Both the position numbers and the translations under genes were made by a program. Positions 16,676 to 24,659 of a DNA stretch of 64,000 bases are shown here, one piece after another. How positions within the stretch are numbered: position 1 is the first letter of the stretch; each line of letters opens with the position of its first letter. The stretch is from Cytobacillus firmus (GTDB lineage: Bacteria > Bacillota > Bacilli > Bacillales > Cytobacillaceae): NCBI RefSeq assembly GCF_023715565.1, contig NZ_JAMBOJ010000026.1, positions 1-64,000 of the forward strand, given 5' to 3'. The notes below the pieces were generated by a model. The model made no database searches, was not told the origin of the DNA, and was given only the letters and a program-made list of their open reading frames with translations.

Positions 16676-17164
16676 ATGGTGGAAAAAGTACTGAATTTAA
16701 TCCTCAACAAGCTTGAATCATTAAATAATAAAGTGGATTTCATGGATAAAAGGCTGGACGTACTGGATCAAAAGGTCAGCTCGATGGATAAAAGGCTGGA
16801 CGTACTGGATCAAAAGGTCAGCTCGATGGATGAAAGGCTGGACGCACTGGATCAAAAGGTCAGCTCGATGGATAAAATGCTGGATACATTGGACCAGAAA
16901 GTGACCTCAATGGATAAGAGGCTGACAGCGGACTTAAAGCGGCATGAAGACCTTATCCAGCAATTGATTCATAGTGTCGCTGGCACAAATGTTAAAATGA
17001 ATGAAATGAATGAAAAATTGTCTGTAATTGATGCGAAAGCGGATCAGGCTATTGAACAGATTGCTGATCTTAGAGAATCAGCAGCATCTAAGCATGATCT
17101 CGCTTATTATGATCAAAAGATATCAGAGCACTCCCGGCAAATCTATAAGCTGAACAATCAGTAA
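16676..17164 (+). CDS. Coiled-coil protein with 14-residue tandem repeats
   Basis: 162 aa, soluble and strongly helical. From about residue 22 it carries four to five near-identical 14-residue units, consensus MDKRLDVLDQKVSS, in perfect heptad register, then a second coiled-coil region to the end. The AAGGAGGT ribosome binding site and a promoter support the start. No enzymatic motif or signal peptide is seen. It may be a structural or scaffolding protein; no family name is justified. Confidence 0.75.
   Translation: MVEKVLNLILNKLESLNNKVDFMDKRLDVLDQKVSSMDKRLDVLDQKVSSMDERLDALDQKVSSMDKMLDTLDQKVTSMDKRLTADLKRHEDLIQQLIHSVAGTNVKMNEMNEKLSVIDAKADQAIEQIADLRESAASKHDLAYYDQKISEHSRQIYKLNNQ
16742..16918 (+). 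repeat. 42-bp in-frame tandem repeat
   Basis: Four to five copies of a 42-nt unit encode the 14-residue heptad repeat. Units two and three are nearly identical in DNA sequence, which implies recent duplication and possible length variation between strains. Confidence 0.85.
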
Positions 17165-17221
17165 TCCTCAAGAAGAACACTTCGTACTTTCTTCATCTTC
17201 ACTATTTGTTTCCAAATCAAG

Positions 17222-17272
17222 CACCTGACCTTATGTATCGCATTGGACTTAGGACAGGTGTTTTTATTTTTC
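17222..17272 (+). terminator. Terminator of the coiled-coil gene
   Basis: CACCTGACCT (17222-17231) pairs with AGGACAGGTG (17251-17260), one mismatch, followed by TTTTTATTTTTC. Confidence 0.75.
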
Positions 17273-17350
17273 TGGTCCACCTCTCTGAAATTTAACAGGG
17301 CAGCGTTGTACAATGAATAATGAAATAACTCAAAAAGGAGAAAATCATAC

Positions 17351-17443
17351 ATGACCGGTGGGGATTATTTTCTGAAACAAAGCTGTCACGATTATAAGTC
17401 CCATTGCCAAGTAAATAATGTTAGAATTAACATAGAGGACTAA
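17351..17443 (+). CDS. Possible 30-aa small protein or leader peptide before ctaB
   Basis: An ATG with AAAGGAG ten bases upstream opens a 30-codon frame that includes SCHDYKSHCQ, with two Cys and two His close together. It overlaps the folded region at 17369-17505. It is too short to judge by composition. It could be a leader peptide or chance. Confidence 0.25.
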   Translation: MTGGDYFLKQSCHDYKSHCQVNNVRINIED

Positions 17444-17505
17444 GCGGAAGGCAAGGTTCTCTTTACTTTTGCAAAGAGTTTACCAGCAATGGGATTTTTC
17501 AGAAA
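17369..17505 (+). ncRNA. Candidate structured leader RNA (three-way junction) before ctaB
   Basis: TCCCATTGC (17399-17407) pairs exactly with GCAATGGGA (17486-17494) and is followed by TTTTTC. Inside are two hairpins: ATGTTA-GAAT-TAACAT (17418-17433) and CTCTTT/AAAGAG (17459-17478). Outside, TTTCTGAAA (17369-17377) pairs with TTTCAGAAA (17497-17505). The nesting is consistent with one folded RNA that may end in a terminator. It matches no riboswitch class I can name. Confidence 0.4.
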
Positions 17506-17523
17506 TCATTGAGCATTAACTCC

Positions 17524-17532
17524 TGTTATAAT
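17524..17532 (+). promoter_or_regulatory. Extended -10 promoter of ctaB
   Basis: TGTTATAAT is a TGn-extended TATAAT about 60 nt before the ctaB start. No good -35 is present, as is common for extended -10 promoters. Confidence 0.5.
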
Positions 17533-17595
17533 AGGTGTATAATTAATATTTGCATATAGAGAAAGAGAGAATAATTAAAAGGGGAAGAATTAATC

Positions 17596-18513
17596 ATGAA
17601 AGAGGAAGAAACCCTCAAGATGCAGGGACGGCCTTTATCAAAGATCCTCGCACTGACAGTCAAAACAGGGATTATTAAATCCAACCTGATCCCGATGTTT
17701 GCAGGATTAACACTGGCCTTATATACGTATAACTTCGGGCTTCTGGAGAAGCTGCCCGAGATAATGCTTGCCTTTATTGGCTCAAGCCTTGTAATGGGAG
17801 CAGCAGGGGCGTTTAACAATTTATATGATCGTGATATTGATTCGATCATGAAGCGGACACAAAGCAGACCAACTGTCACAGGGGAAATCACGACGAAGCA
17901 GGTATTGTGGCTTGCAAGTCTCATGTCTGTGTTTGGAATACTCGCTCTTGCCTTCACGACTCCGTTAGCGGGTCTGCTTGGATTTTTGGGGCTGTTTTTT
18001 TATGTGGTTCCTTACACAATGTGGAGCAAGCGAAAAACCATTTATAACACTGAGATTGGAAGTATTTCAGGTGCGATGCCGCCGCTTATCGGCTGGGCTG
18101 CCATCCATCCGGATATCACGCATCCTGCTATCCTTGGGCTGTTTATCATCACCATCATCTGGCAAATGCCGCACTTTTATGCGATAGCGATCCGGAAGCA
18201 TGATGAATATAAAGCGGCGAATGTGCCGATGCTGCCTGTTGTTAAAGGTGTCAGAAGGACATATATCCAGACGAATGTTTACTTAGTTATTCTGATTGGG
18301 ATCAGCTTTCTGTTAGGTACCTTAAGCACCGGCCTGATGCTCGTAGCCTTGCTCCTCGGGATTGCCTGGCTGACACTCAGTATCTACGGCTATAAAAGAA
18401 TGGATCCTGAAAAATGGGCAAAATCCCTGTTTATCTTTTCACTAGTCCATATGACAGTTCTTTTTTCGACGGTGATTATATACTCGATTATGGGGATTAT
18501 TTTTAACTTATAA
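17596..18513 (+). CDS. ctaB: Protoheme IX farnesyltransferase (heme O synthase)
   Basis: 305 aa UbiA-superfamily membrane enzyme that farnesylates heme b to heme O for terminal oxidases. The catalytic Asp-rich motif is NNLYDRDIDSIMKRTQSRP (about residues 75-93). About nine membrane segments are visible. An AAAGGGG site precedes the ATG. It stands alone here, without the cta oxidase subunit genes, and has its own promoter and terminator. The family assignment is firm. Confidence 0.95.
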   Translation: MKEEETLKMQGRPLSKILALTVKTGIIKSNLIPMFAGLTLALYTYNFGLLEKLPEIMLAFIGSSLVMGAAGAFNNLYDRDIDSIMKRTQSRPTVTGEITTKQVLWLASLMSVFGILALAFTTPLAGLLGFLGLFFYVVPYTMWSKRKTIYNTEIGSISGAMPPLIGWAAIHPDITHPAILGLFIITIIWQMPHFYAIAIRKHDEYKAANVPMLPVVKGVRRTYIQTNVYLVILIGISFLLGTLSTGLMLVALLLGIAWLTLSIYGYKRMDPEKWAKSLFIFSLVHMTVLFSTVIIYSIMGIIFNL

Positions 18514-18518
18514 AAAAG

Positions 18519-18545
18519 CAGACACACTGAAAATCAGTGTGTCTG
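18519..18545. terminator. Bidirectional terminator between ctaB and the HAAS gene
   Basis: CAGACACACTGA and TCAGTGTGTCTG (12 bp, perfect) with an AAA loop, A-rich before and T-rich after. It serves the two convergent genes. Confidence 0.85.
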
Positions 18546-18552
18546 TTCTTGT

Positions 18553-19563
18553 TTAAGAGGTGATTCTTGATTTGCGGATTCCATCATAAATACTGATTCC
18601 TGCATAGATAATGAAAATGATGATGATGCTGCTTAGCAGCCAGCTCTTCAATTGGGCAGCGGATATTGAAAATAAATCAGTCATGAATGCTATAAATTCT
18701 GCGTGGAGCAAATTTGGATTCAGCAGAATGATGATAAATACGATAGTGGCAAGCAGTTCAAGGACGGTGTTGAAGATCGCCATTCTTTTCGTCCATTGCC
18801 CAATGATCAGTTTGTAAAGAGCGAGTCCCGCTTCGAGCGCAATGATGACAACCACAATAGGCCAATATCCCAGCAGAACATCCTGGTTGATCGCGGGAAT
18901 TTTAAACTCGAGTCCTTCACTTCCACCTCTATAGACACCCATAAGCCGGTCAGCATAAAAGTAAAGGGTTGCCCAAATGGCGGTCCACATTAAGCTTCCG
19001 AACACCTCAACCTTGGAAATAGCTTTTTTCTTTGGAATATACGTGATGCTTTTCAAATCCTCCGGAGTCCACGGTTTTAGACTTGGGGATAGTGGATGCT
19101 GCTCTTTTCCTTTATCCATCCTTTCAATTAAAGCAAATACAATAGTCAGCCAGAAAAATACCTGGACAGCCACTTCCATGAGTCTCCAAATTCCGTAGCC
19201 TATTAATTCCAGTATGGCATTGATGATGGTTTCGTCACGGTTAAAATTGAATATGATCTCGGCAGCTAGCGTAATCAAAGAAATCGCTGCGGCAATTGGC
19301 AGGATCATCTTTAACAGTGATACATAAACATCAAAATAGCGCGGCCCGATCAGATGCATCGGCTGATCCCGGTATCCTGCCGCCAGGACTGCGGGACTGC
19401 CCAATTTGCTGAGGACATCCTTAACATCTTCCTCATTGTAATCATCCGGAAGCATATCCCTGATCGTTGACTGCAGCTCGAGTGCGATATCCGCACGGTT
19501 CTTTTCAGGCAGCCTCCGGGTCACTTCCTGTATATAAACTTCAATTAAATCCATCTTTCTCAT
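18553..19563 (-). CDS. HAAS-domain membrane protein
   Basis: 336 aa. Residues 1-80 form a HAAS domain (YIQEVTRRLPEKNRADIALEL and VLSKLGSPAVLAAGYRDQP), known as an alpha-helical partner of PadR regulators. Five to six hydrophobic segments follow from about residue 85. It overlaps the end of the PadR gene by 23 nt, so the pair is coupled. Members of this family are membrane sensors or effectors of unknown signal. Confidence 0.8.
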   Translation of the reverse strand: MRKMDLIEVYIQEVTRRLPEKNRADIALELQSTIRDMLPDDYNEEDVKDVLSKLGSPAVLAAGYRDQPMHLIGPRYFDVYVSLLKMILPIAAAISLITLAAEIIFNFNRDETIINAILELIGYGIWRLMEVAVQVFFWLTIVFALIERMDKGKEQHPLSPSLKPWTPEDLKSITYIPKKKAISKVEVFGSLMWTAIWATLYFYADRLMGVYRGGSEGLEFKIPAINQDVLLGYWPIVVVIIALEAGLALYKLIIGQWTKRMAIFNTVLELLATIVFIIILLNPNLLHAEFIAFMTDLFSISAAQLKSWLLSSIIIIFIIYAGISIYDGIRKSRITS

Positions 19564-19888
19564 CCCCCTTTAACAGCCCGAAAAGCTGTTTGGAATTGTT
19601 TATCCATTCTTCTCTAAGCTGCAGAAATGTCTCCAGACCCATTTCGCTTAATACATAATACTTACGTGGCCGGCTCTCCGAATGATCCCAGCTGCTCGTG
19701 ACAAGCTCCTGTTTTTCCAGACGCCGCAGCAATGGATATAATGTGCTCTGATCAATATTGATGCCGGAGTCTTCCAATAACTGAACCAGTGAATACCCGT
19801 ATTGCGGTGTCCGGAGCTGGCTCAGCACTGCCAATGTCAATGTCCCTCTGCGCAGTTCAGTTGTTAACGAATTCAGCAGCGTACTCAT
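19541..19888 (-). CDS. PadR-family transcriptional regulator
   Basis: 115 aa, a winged-helix PadR protein of the short class: LAVLSQLRTPQYGYSLVQLL, then STLYPLLRRLEKQELV and RPRKYYVLSEMG. It is transcribed upstream of, and overlapping, the HAAS membrane gene, a widespread two-gene arrangement. PadR proteins usually repress their own operon, and the repeat-rich AT tract directly upstream fits that. Confidence 0.9.
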   Translation of the reverse strand: MSTLLNSLTTELRRGTLTLAVLSQLRTPQYGYSLVQLLEDSGINIDQSTLYPLLRRLEKQELVTSSWDHSESRPRKYYVLSEMGLETFLQLREEWINNSKQLFGLLKGDEKDGFN

Positions 19889-19905
19889 TCAATCACCTCG
19901 CTTGC

Positions 19906-19960
19906 TATACTATATGTCATACACTATATGGTTTATACTATGTATCATACAGTATGAGTG
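19906..19960. promoter_or_regulatory. Palindromic AT-rich tract, candidate PadR operator region
   Basis: This tract contains several overlapping half-sites of the type ATACTATATG, CATACACTATATG and CATACAGTATG, the last being an 11-bp palindrome. It lies 20-70 bp upstream of the padR start. Its role as operator is inference. Confidence 0.45.
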
Positions 19961-20011
19961 TGATGAAAACAATAAACTTTTGCATTCAAGAGGAAACACC
20001 AGAAACATTGG

Positions 20012-20224
20012 TGGGGTCCAAGAGGCTGGGAGCTCCCAGTTTGCACCGTTGACTTCACGCCTGGAGGAGTTTGTCATTATTGCATGAAGTGTGTGGATCG
20101 GAATCAGAGCCAATTCTATGGTATGGAATCCTGGGGCAAGGGGATATACAAGGAAATTAACGAGCTGGAGAGCATCCGCTATATAGATTACTTTTCAGAT
20201 ACGAACCGCTACAAAATTTTTTAA
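20012..20224 (+). pseudogene. AHSA1/SRPBCC-domain protein remnant
   Basis: Without a start codon, one frame reads WGPRGWELPVCTVDFTPGG, HYCMK, then ESWGKGIYKEI and YIDYFSD. These are the conserved strands of AHSA1 (activator of Hsp90 homology, SRPBCC fold) proteins. The N-terminal third and C-terminal half are missing. It is one of several decayed genes between 19.9 and 20.8 kb. Confidence 0.7.
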
Positions 20225-20250
20225 AGTTCCAAAAGACTAAGAGTATCAAA

Positions 20251-20394
20251 ATGACTTTTTTAGAGGTAGAAGACATTCTAGGGTTCACACTCCCAAAATC
20301 AGCCTATGAACATGAAGCGTGGTGGTATAATCGGATTCTCATACACAGTCCTTCGCTTGAAAAAATGCTCATTTTATTGCAAAACCAAACTTGA
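20251..20394 (+). pseudogene. Small hypothetical protein remnant (LPKSAYEHEAWW family)
   Basis: The 47-aa frame TFLEVEDILGFTLPKSAYEHEAWW resembles the start of a family of short proteins with an LPKSA...AWW motif. After AWW the expected H.Q....W segment appears in another frame (SHTQSF), so a frameshift has truncated it. Function unknown. Confidence 0.45.
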
Positions 20395-20491
20395 AAGAAC
20401 AAAAGGTAGAGCTTGTTAAGCACATAGAAGATTAGCTTTATAAAAGCAGCGTTGTTAATATAGTAATCACAAATAACAGTAGGGGCGAACA

Positions 20492-20742
20492 ATGATTAAA
20501 ATTAACAGTATAAATGAATTTAATTAATAAGAAATAATAAAATTGGTAATTTCCTTATAGATGATAAACCAATTAAAATTAAGACATTACATATGGCAAG
20601 TTGTCCTCATATTAATATAAGATTTTTTGAACAAAAGGTTATTAATAATCAAGAAAAGAATGGATGTTACTACTGGTGCGGCGATTTAAAGGAAATCTTA
20701 AATGAAGAGAGCATACGGGAGTGCCTAGTTTGTAAGAAGTAA
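20492..20742 (+). pseudogene. Hypothetical protein interrupted by two in-frame stops
   Basis: An ATG with AGGGGCG upstream opens a frame that meets TAA TAA after 11 codons, then runs on in the same frame for about 70 codons. The later part carries MASCPHINIRFFEQ, CYYWCGDLKEI and CLVCKK, with paired cysteines that suggest a metal site. It is either a decayed gene or a shorter protein starting at 20594. No family recognised. The stretches 20395-20491 and 20743-20925 hold nothing else I can identify. Confidence 0.4.
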
Positions 20743-20925
20743 TTAAGCGCCTAGATACATTTTCAATAAGTTATTTGTCGTTGCTTGCAAAAGAGAACAA
20801 TACATAAGAAATTTTCACATCAAAATCCCTATTCAACTAGTTTAATGAGTAAATCAATATAAAAATAGAAAAATGTGGAATATGTGAATGTCAGGTGAAC
20901 AGTTTAAGTATGGAGATGATTAAAG

Positions 20926-21141
20926 TTGAAAGTATTAGATGTGAAAGATTTACTTTTAGGTATCCAACAGACAAGTAATCAACTGAATATACTTAAGAAT
21001 CAAGTTAAACATGTTCAAATGGCCATCAAGGAGTTTGTCTCTCATGAAGATTCTTTCAAAGGAGATGGCGGTAGGTCGATTATAAACTGCTACCAGGAAA
21101 GCCACCTGCCTTTTCTATCATTCTTTGAATCAATGGATTGA
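20926..21141 (+). CDS. LXG toxin, N-terminal fragment before a frameshift
   Basis: 71 aa from a TTG start with GGAGATGA upstream. The sequence matches the beginning of the LXG domain (MKVLDVKDLLLGIQQT, then FKGDGGRSIINCYQESHLPF), which targets toxins to the type VII secretion system. The frame stops at TGA 21139-21141, while the rest of the LXG domain continues without a gap in the +1 frame from about 21125. The two pieces together would form a normal toxin of about 575 aa. Confidence 0.75.
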   Translation: MKVLDVKDLLLGIQQTSNQLNILKNQVKHVQMAIKEFVSHEDSFKGDGGRSIINCYQESHLPFLSFFESMD

Positions 21142-22651
21142 AGATTACCAATCCTATTTAAACAGTCTAGAAAACACAATCCACGACTTTGAATCTTCTC
21201 CTGCAGGATTCATCCGCCAGGAATTCCTTGAGAATGAGCTACAATTGGGCCTAAGAAACACTCTTCAGATCGCCTCTGAACTAACTAAAGAAGCAAATGA
21301 AGTAATAAAAACCGTAAGCGATATTGTCCCGCTGCCGCTGCTGGAGGATAACCGCTTTATCCAAGCATCAATACATGCCCAGGACTCAAGCCGGGGAACA
21401 GTTGAAAAATTAGAATCCTTTGACCATCGGGAAACTGCAGAGCTTGACCCCCTCTTAAAAAATTTAGACCACATGGAAGACTACATAAAAAAAATGGCTG
21501 GCATGCTCCAAAGCGGCAACTTATCTTTGGCCGATTATCAGCCAAGAGCTCTTAACTGGAAGGATTTCCATGATGAAATATCGAATCCTAGTCCACAAAG
21601 GGAGAAAAGTCTCCTTCAAGATATGGTTGAAGGAGCCATTGAGGGGGCTTCTGAAGCTGTAGGAGATACTTTGGAAGGCCTTAAGTCTACCTATGAGCTG
21701 GGAAGAAAGATCATGGGACCGTTCAGTCCGCTGTTTTTAGGTAGTGAATTGCTGTTTAACCGTGACCATCTGCTAGAAAATCAAAGGAAGCACCAGGAGT
21801 GTTATTTACGCATTTTAAATGACCCCATAGGAAAAGTACGTCAGGTTCTGGATATGCTGAAATACATATGGGCTGCTATCACCAGTGCCTGGGAGCGGGA
21901 TGTTGTAAATGGGGATGCCAAAAGCCGGACAGCCTTCTTTACCTATGGCCTGACTTCCCTTGGTATTGGTATTCTCGGGGATAAAGGAATTGGTAAAGCC
22001 GGTACAATAGCCAAGACGGTAGGCCAGGCTACTAAGGGAGGTAAGGGACTTTCATTTCATACACAAGGACCAGCTCCTGCAATGGTGGGAGGTGTCGCTC
22101 ACGGTCCAGTACCTTACAATGTATTTCATAACCCCTTGACACAGATCAAGAAGCTAGCAGATAAAGAGTATAGAGCAAAGCCTAATAAAATTGAAAAAGA
22201 TAATTACTTTGTTGGTACTTTAAAGGGAGAAAAAGTCCATTTAAAAGGCGTAAAAGTAGAAGAGATTATATACACAAAAAGACATCCGGAAGAAACTGCG
22301 CAATTAAGAAAAACCTTTAATAATTCTGTTAAGAAAAGTTTTCTTAAAACGTTTGCTAACGATCCAATAAGAGTACAATTTCTTCGAAGGGCAGGGTTAA
22401 ATGATAATGATATTGCCAGAATGAAAGATGGCCTTAATCCAAAGGGATGGCAAGTCCATCATAATTTACCTTTAGATGATGGTGGTACCAATGATTTTAC
22501 TAACTTGGTATTGATAAAAAATGATCCCTATCATAAAGCAGTTACCAATGAACAAAACTCTCTAACAAGAGAATTAACTCCTACACAAAGAAAAAGGATT
22601 AATTGGCCAATGTTTGAAGATGAGGTTTACCCACCGGAACCTTTTAAATAA
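21125..22651 (+). CDS. LXG polymorphic toxin, main part with C-terminal HNH-type nuclease
   Basis: 508 aa as read in this frame. It begins inside the LXG helical domain (WIEDYQSYLNSLENTIHDFE). A pretoxin-like hydrophobic/glycine segment follows around residues 270-310 (TSLGIGILGDKGIGKAG). It ends in an HNH/Endo VII-like nuclease: GWQVHHNLPLDDGG, NLVLI and PYHKAVT. Such proteins are exported by the T7SS and kill competitors. The next gene is a SUKH immunity protein. The frameshift means it is inactive, phase-variable or a sequence error. Confidence 0.85.
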   Translation: MNQWIEDYQSYLNSLENTIHDFESSPAGFIRQEFLENELQLGLRNTLQIASELTKEANEVIKTVSDIVPLPLLEDNRFIQASIHAQDSSRGTVEKLESFDHRETAELDPLLKNLDHMEDYIKKMAGMLQSGNLSLADYQPRALNWKDFHDEISNPSPQREKSLLQDMVEGAIEGASEAVGDTLEGLKSTYELGRKIMGPFSPLFLGSELLFNRDHLLENQRKHQECYLRILNDPIGKVRQVLDMLKYIWAAITSAWERDVVNGDAKSRTAFFTYGLTSLGIGILGDKGIGKAGTIAKTVGQATKGGKGLSFHTQGPAPAMVGGVAHGPVPYNVFHNPLTQIKKLADKEYRAKPNKIEKDNYFVGTLKGEKVHLKGVKVEEIIYTKRHPEETAQLRKTFNNSVKKSFLKTFANDPIRVQFLRRAGLNDNDIARMKDGLNPKGWQVHHNLPLDDGGTNDFTNLVLIKNDPYHKAVTNEQNSLTRELTPTQRKRINWPMFEDEVYPPEPFK

Positions 22652-22668
22652 AGAAGGGATGAGCAGAT

Positions 22669-23130
22669 ATGGCCCAGTGGAAAGAATTATTGATTGAAAT
22701 AAAGAAAATTGAAGAGAAATATGGCAGTTCACTAAGGAATCCAGTTACGGATGTAGAGATAAGAAAGTTGCGGCTAGACATTCAGGAGAAATTAGGGAAT
22801 ATAGAATTACCTAAGTCTTATGTAGACTTTTTGAAAACTGTAAATGGATTAGACTTTAATGGTTTGGTCATTTATGGTGTTGACGAACATCTACTTTATG
22901 ACCAAGAAGGTGAAAATCTTCAGGGGTTTGTTGAAACTAATGATATTTGGTATGAAAATGATTGGCAAAAGCAATACATGTTTTTTGGGGACTCTGATAC
23001 TGCCTGGTACTGTTTAGAACTTCAAAAAGCAAGGTTCCTTGAACTTGATAAACCGTCCGGATCCATAATTCAATCTTTTGATAGTTTTGATTCAATGTTA
23101 AGTGAAGCTTTACAAACAGCTCTAACCTAA
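22669..23130 (+). CDS. SMI1/KNR4 (SUKH) family immunity protein
   Basis: 153 aa, soluble. SUKH features are the ELPKSYVDFLKTVNGLDFNGL block (residues 45-65), the ..VYG.. strand and the C-terminal SFDSFDSMLSEAL helix. It lies 17 bp after the toxin gene with an AGAAGGGATGAG site. The position is typical for the cognate antitoxin that neutralises the nuclease domain in the producing cell. Confidence 0.87.
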   Translation: MAQWKELLIEIKKIEEKYGSSLRNPVTDVEIRKLRLDIQEKLGNIELPKSYVDFLKTVNGLDFNGLVIYGVDEHLLYDQEGENLQGFVETNDIWYENDWQKQYMFFGDSDTAWYCLELQKARFLELDKPSGSIIQSFDSFDSMLSEALQTALT

Positions 23131-23180
23131 TAATCCTTAACTGAGGGTTAGGGTAAACTCAATCTCGTTTTTTCAATACT

Positions 23181-23207
23181 AGCTGCCAAAAACCAGGCAG
23201 CTTTTTC
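23181..23207 (+). terminator. Terminator after the immunity gene
   Basis: AGCTGCC and GGCAGCT (7 bp, 8-nt loop) followed by TTTTTC, 51 bp after the SUKH stop. Confidence 0.75.
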
Positions 23208-23723
23208 TTATTAAATAAAGATGGGATAAGAGACACAAACTTATATACGTATTAGCATATTAAGCAAACATAAAATGCTAGGAATTTAATCCCAAGGGCT
23301 TAGACAACTGATTAACTTTTCTGTTTGGTCTTAATAGCTTAAACCTTAAAGTCCCGGTCTTTCTCCATACCCATTAGATAATTGGAGAATAATAGGGCCG
23401 TTTCTGTTCAGTTACAATAAAGATATTTAATTCTGCCTTTATAATCATACAAACACCGTCCAGTTAACCTAGACGGTGTTTAAAATAGTTGTTTAATATC
23501 TTTACATTTCTTAAATGAATAACTATAAAGTCTTTTTATAATCTATATTTTATTCCATAAAAGCGCCCTTTAATGGAAGAGCGTTTTCCTGTTGTACTGG
23601 CAGCAACAATTACAGCTGAAGTTAAACCAGTAGTATTTCTGCTGCAAAACCACCCGTTTTATTCTGTCATCTCTTTTTTTAAGAGAATAGCATAGGATAT
23701 AGATGTCTGGCCTATCTTTTCTA
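23208..23723. other. Intergenic region with a further hairpin
   Basis: No gene is recognisable in this AT-rich stretch. It contains a 10-bp hairpin, AAACACCGTC / GACGGTGTTT (23451-23460 and 23472-23481), with terminator character. An imperfect repeat around GCGCCC...GAGCG (23565-23592) is probably a relic terminator. Confidence 0.5.
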
Positions 23724-24659
23724 TTATACTCCCTTATTGTATATCCACTTTTCTTTTAATCGGTCAAATTCTCCATTGAGCTCCATCTCCTCCATCCAGA
23801 GATTAACCCAGTTCTGAAATACTGCATCCCCGCGATGCATAAGGTAGCCTTTTTGGCTTTTCGTGAACGTATTGTCCGTCAGAGCCGCGTAAAGCCTGGA
23901 ATCCTGGCTTGCATAGTAGATGGCCTCAATGCTGTCCGTAATCATCACATCTACTTTTTCTTCAGCAACCATGTTCGGAATATCCAGATTGTTTTCGATT
24001 ACGACAACCTTTGCTTGTGTAATGTTGGCATTCACGAATTTTTGGTTGGTTCCCCCTGGGTTTACACCGATGGTGACATTTGGCTGGTCAATCGCTTCCA
24101 AACTTGTATATTTCTCTTTATCTTCCTGTCGGATTAAAGGAGCCTTTCCGTCATTTATATAAGGCTGTGTTAAGTGTGCTGTTTTTTGCCGTTCTGTATT
24201 GCGGCTGATTCCTCCAACCGCGATATCAAACTTGTTTTTATGGAGGTCCTCCATTAAGGTTGGCCAAGAAGTTTTAACGAAAGTGATCTTCACCCCAAGG
24301 TCTGCTGCCATTAATTTAGCCGCTTCGATATCATAGCCTTCATACTCTTTTGTTTCCGGATTAAAGTACGTAAATGGCTTATAATCACCAGTTGTTCCTA
24401 CCCGAATCACACCCTTCTTTAAAATATGGTCGAGCCTTGAGCCAATGACGAATGTATTGGCATTTTTATGTACTTCCCCTCCTGAAGCTTGGGCTACCTG
24501 TTTCACTGATACATAAGGCTTTCCATTTACAGTAACCGTGCTTAACGTCTTTCCATTTAACTCAAGCTGCTTGGTTATACTGTCGGCAAGTGACAGGTTT
24601 GTCCCTCCGGTAATCAACAATGCAAAAAGAGCAAATACGATGAGTACTTTTTTGGGCAA
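23724..24659 (-). CDS. Secreted SBP_bac_3 protein resembling cyclohexadienyl dehydratase (PheC)
   Basis: 311 aa with a signal peptide (residues 1-25). A short stalk-like domain (VNGKPYVSVKQVAQASGG, about 35-75) precedes a type 3 solute-binding fold. The core has IRVGTTGDYKPF, FDIAVGGISRNTERQKTAH, NPGGTNQKF and DVMITDSIEAIYYA, which closely resemble periplasmic PheC, the arogenate/prephenate dehydratase derived from amino-acid-binding proteins. The start is TTG with GGAGGG seven bases upstream. No permease or ATPase gene is adjacent, which favours an enzyme or orphan receptor over an ABC component. Confidence 0.75.
   Translation of the reverse strand: MPKKVLIVFALFALLITGGTNLSLADSITKQLELNGKTLSTVTVNGKPYVSVKQVAQASGGEVHKNANTFVIGSRLDHILKKGVIRVGTTGDYKPFTYFNPETKEYEGYDIEAAKLMAADLGVKITFVKTSWPTLMEDLHKNKFDIAVGGISRNTERQKTAHLTQPYINDGKAPLIRQEDKEKYTSLEAIDQPNVTIGVNPGGTNQKFVNANITQAKVVVIENNLDIPNMVAEEKVDVMITDSIEAIYYASQDSRLYAALTDNTFTKSQKGYLMHRGDAVFQNWVNLWMEEMELNGEFDRLKEKWIYNKGV

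Noticed and set aside
16742-16918. CRISPR array
   Set aside because: The repeats are contiguous, in frame and without spacers; they encode heptads.
17158-17352. 64-codon minus-strand frame after the coiled-coil gene
   Set aside because: It overlaps a terminator hairpin, lacks a ribosome binding site and matches nothing.
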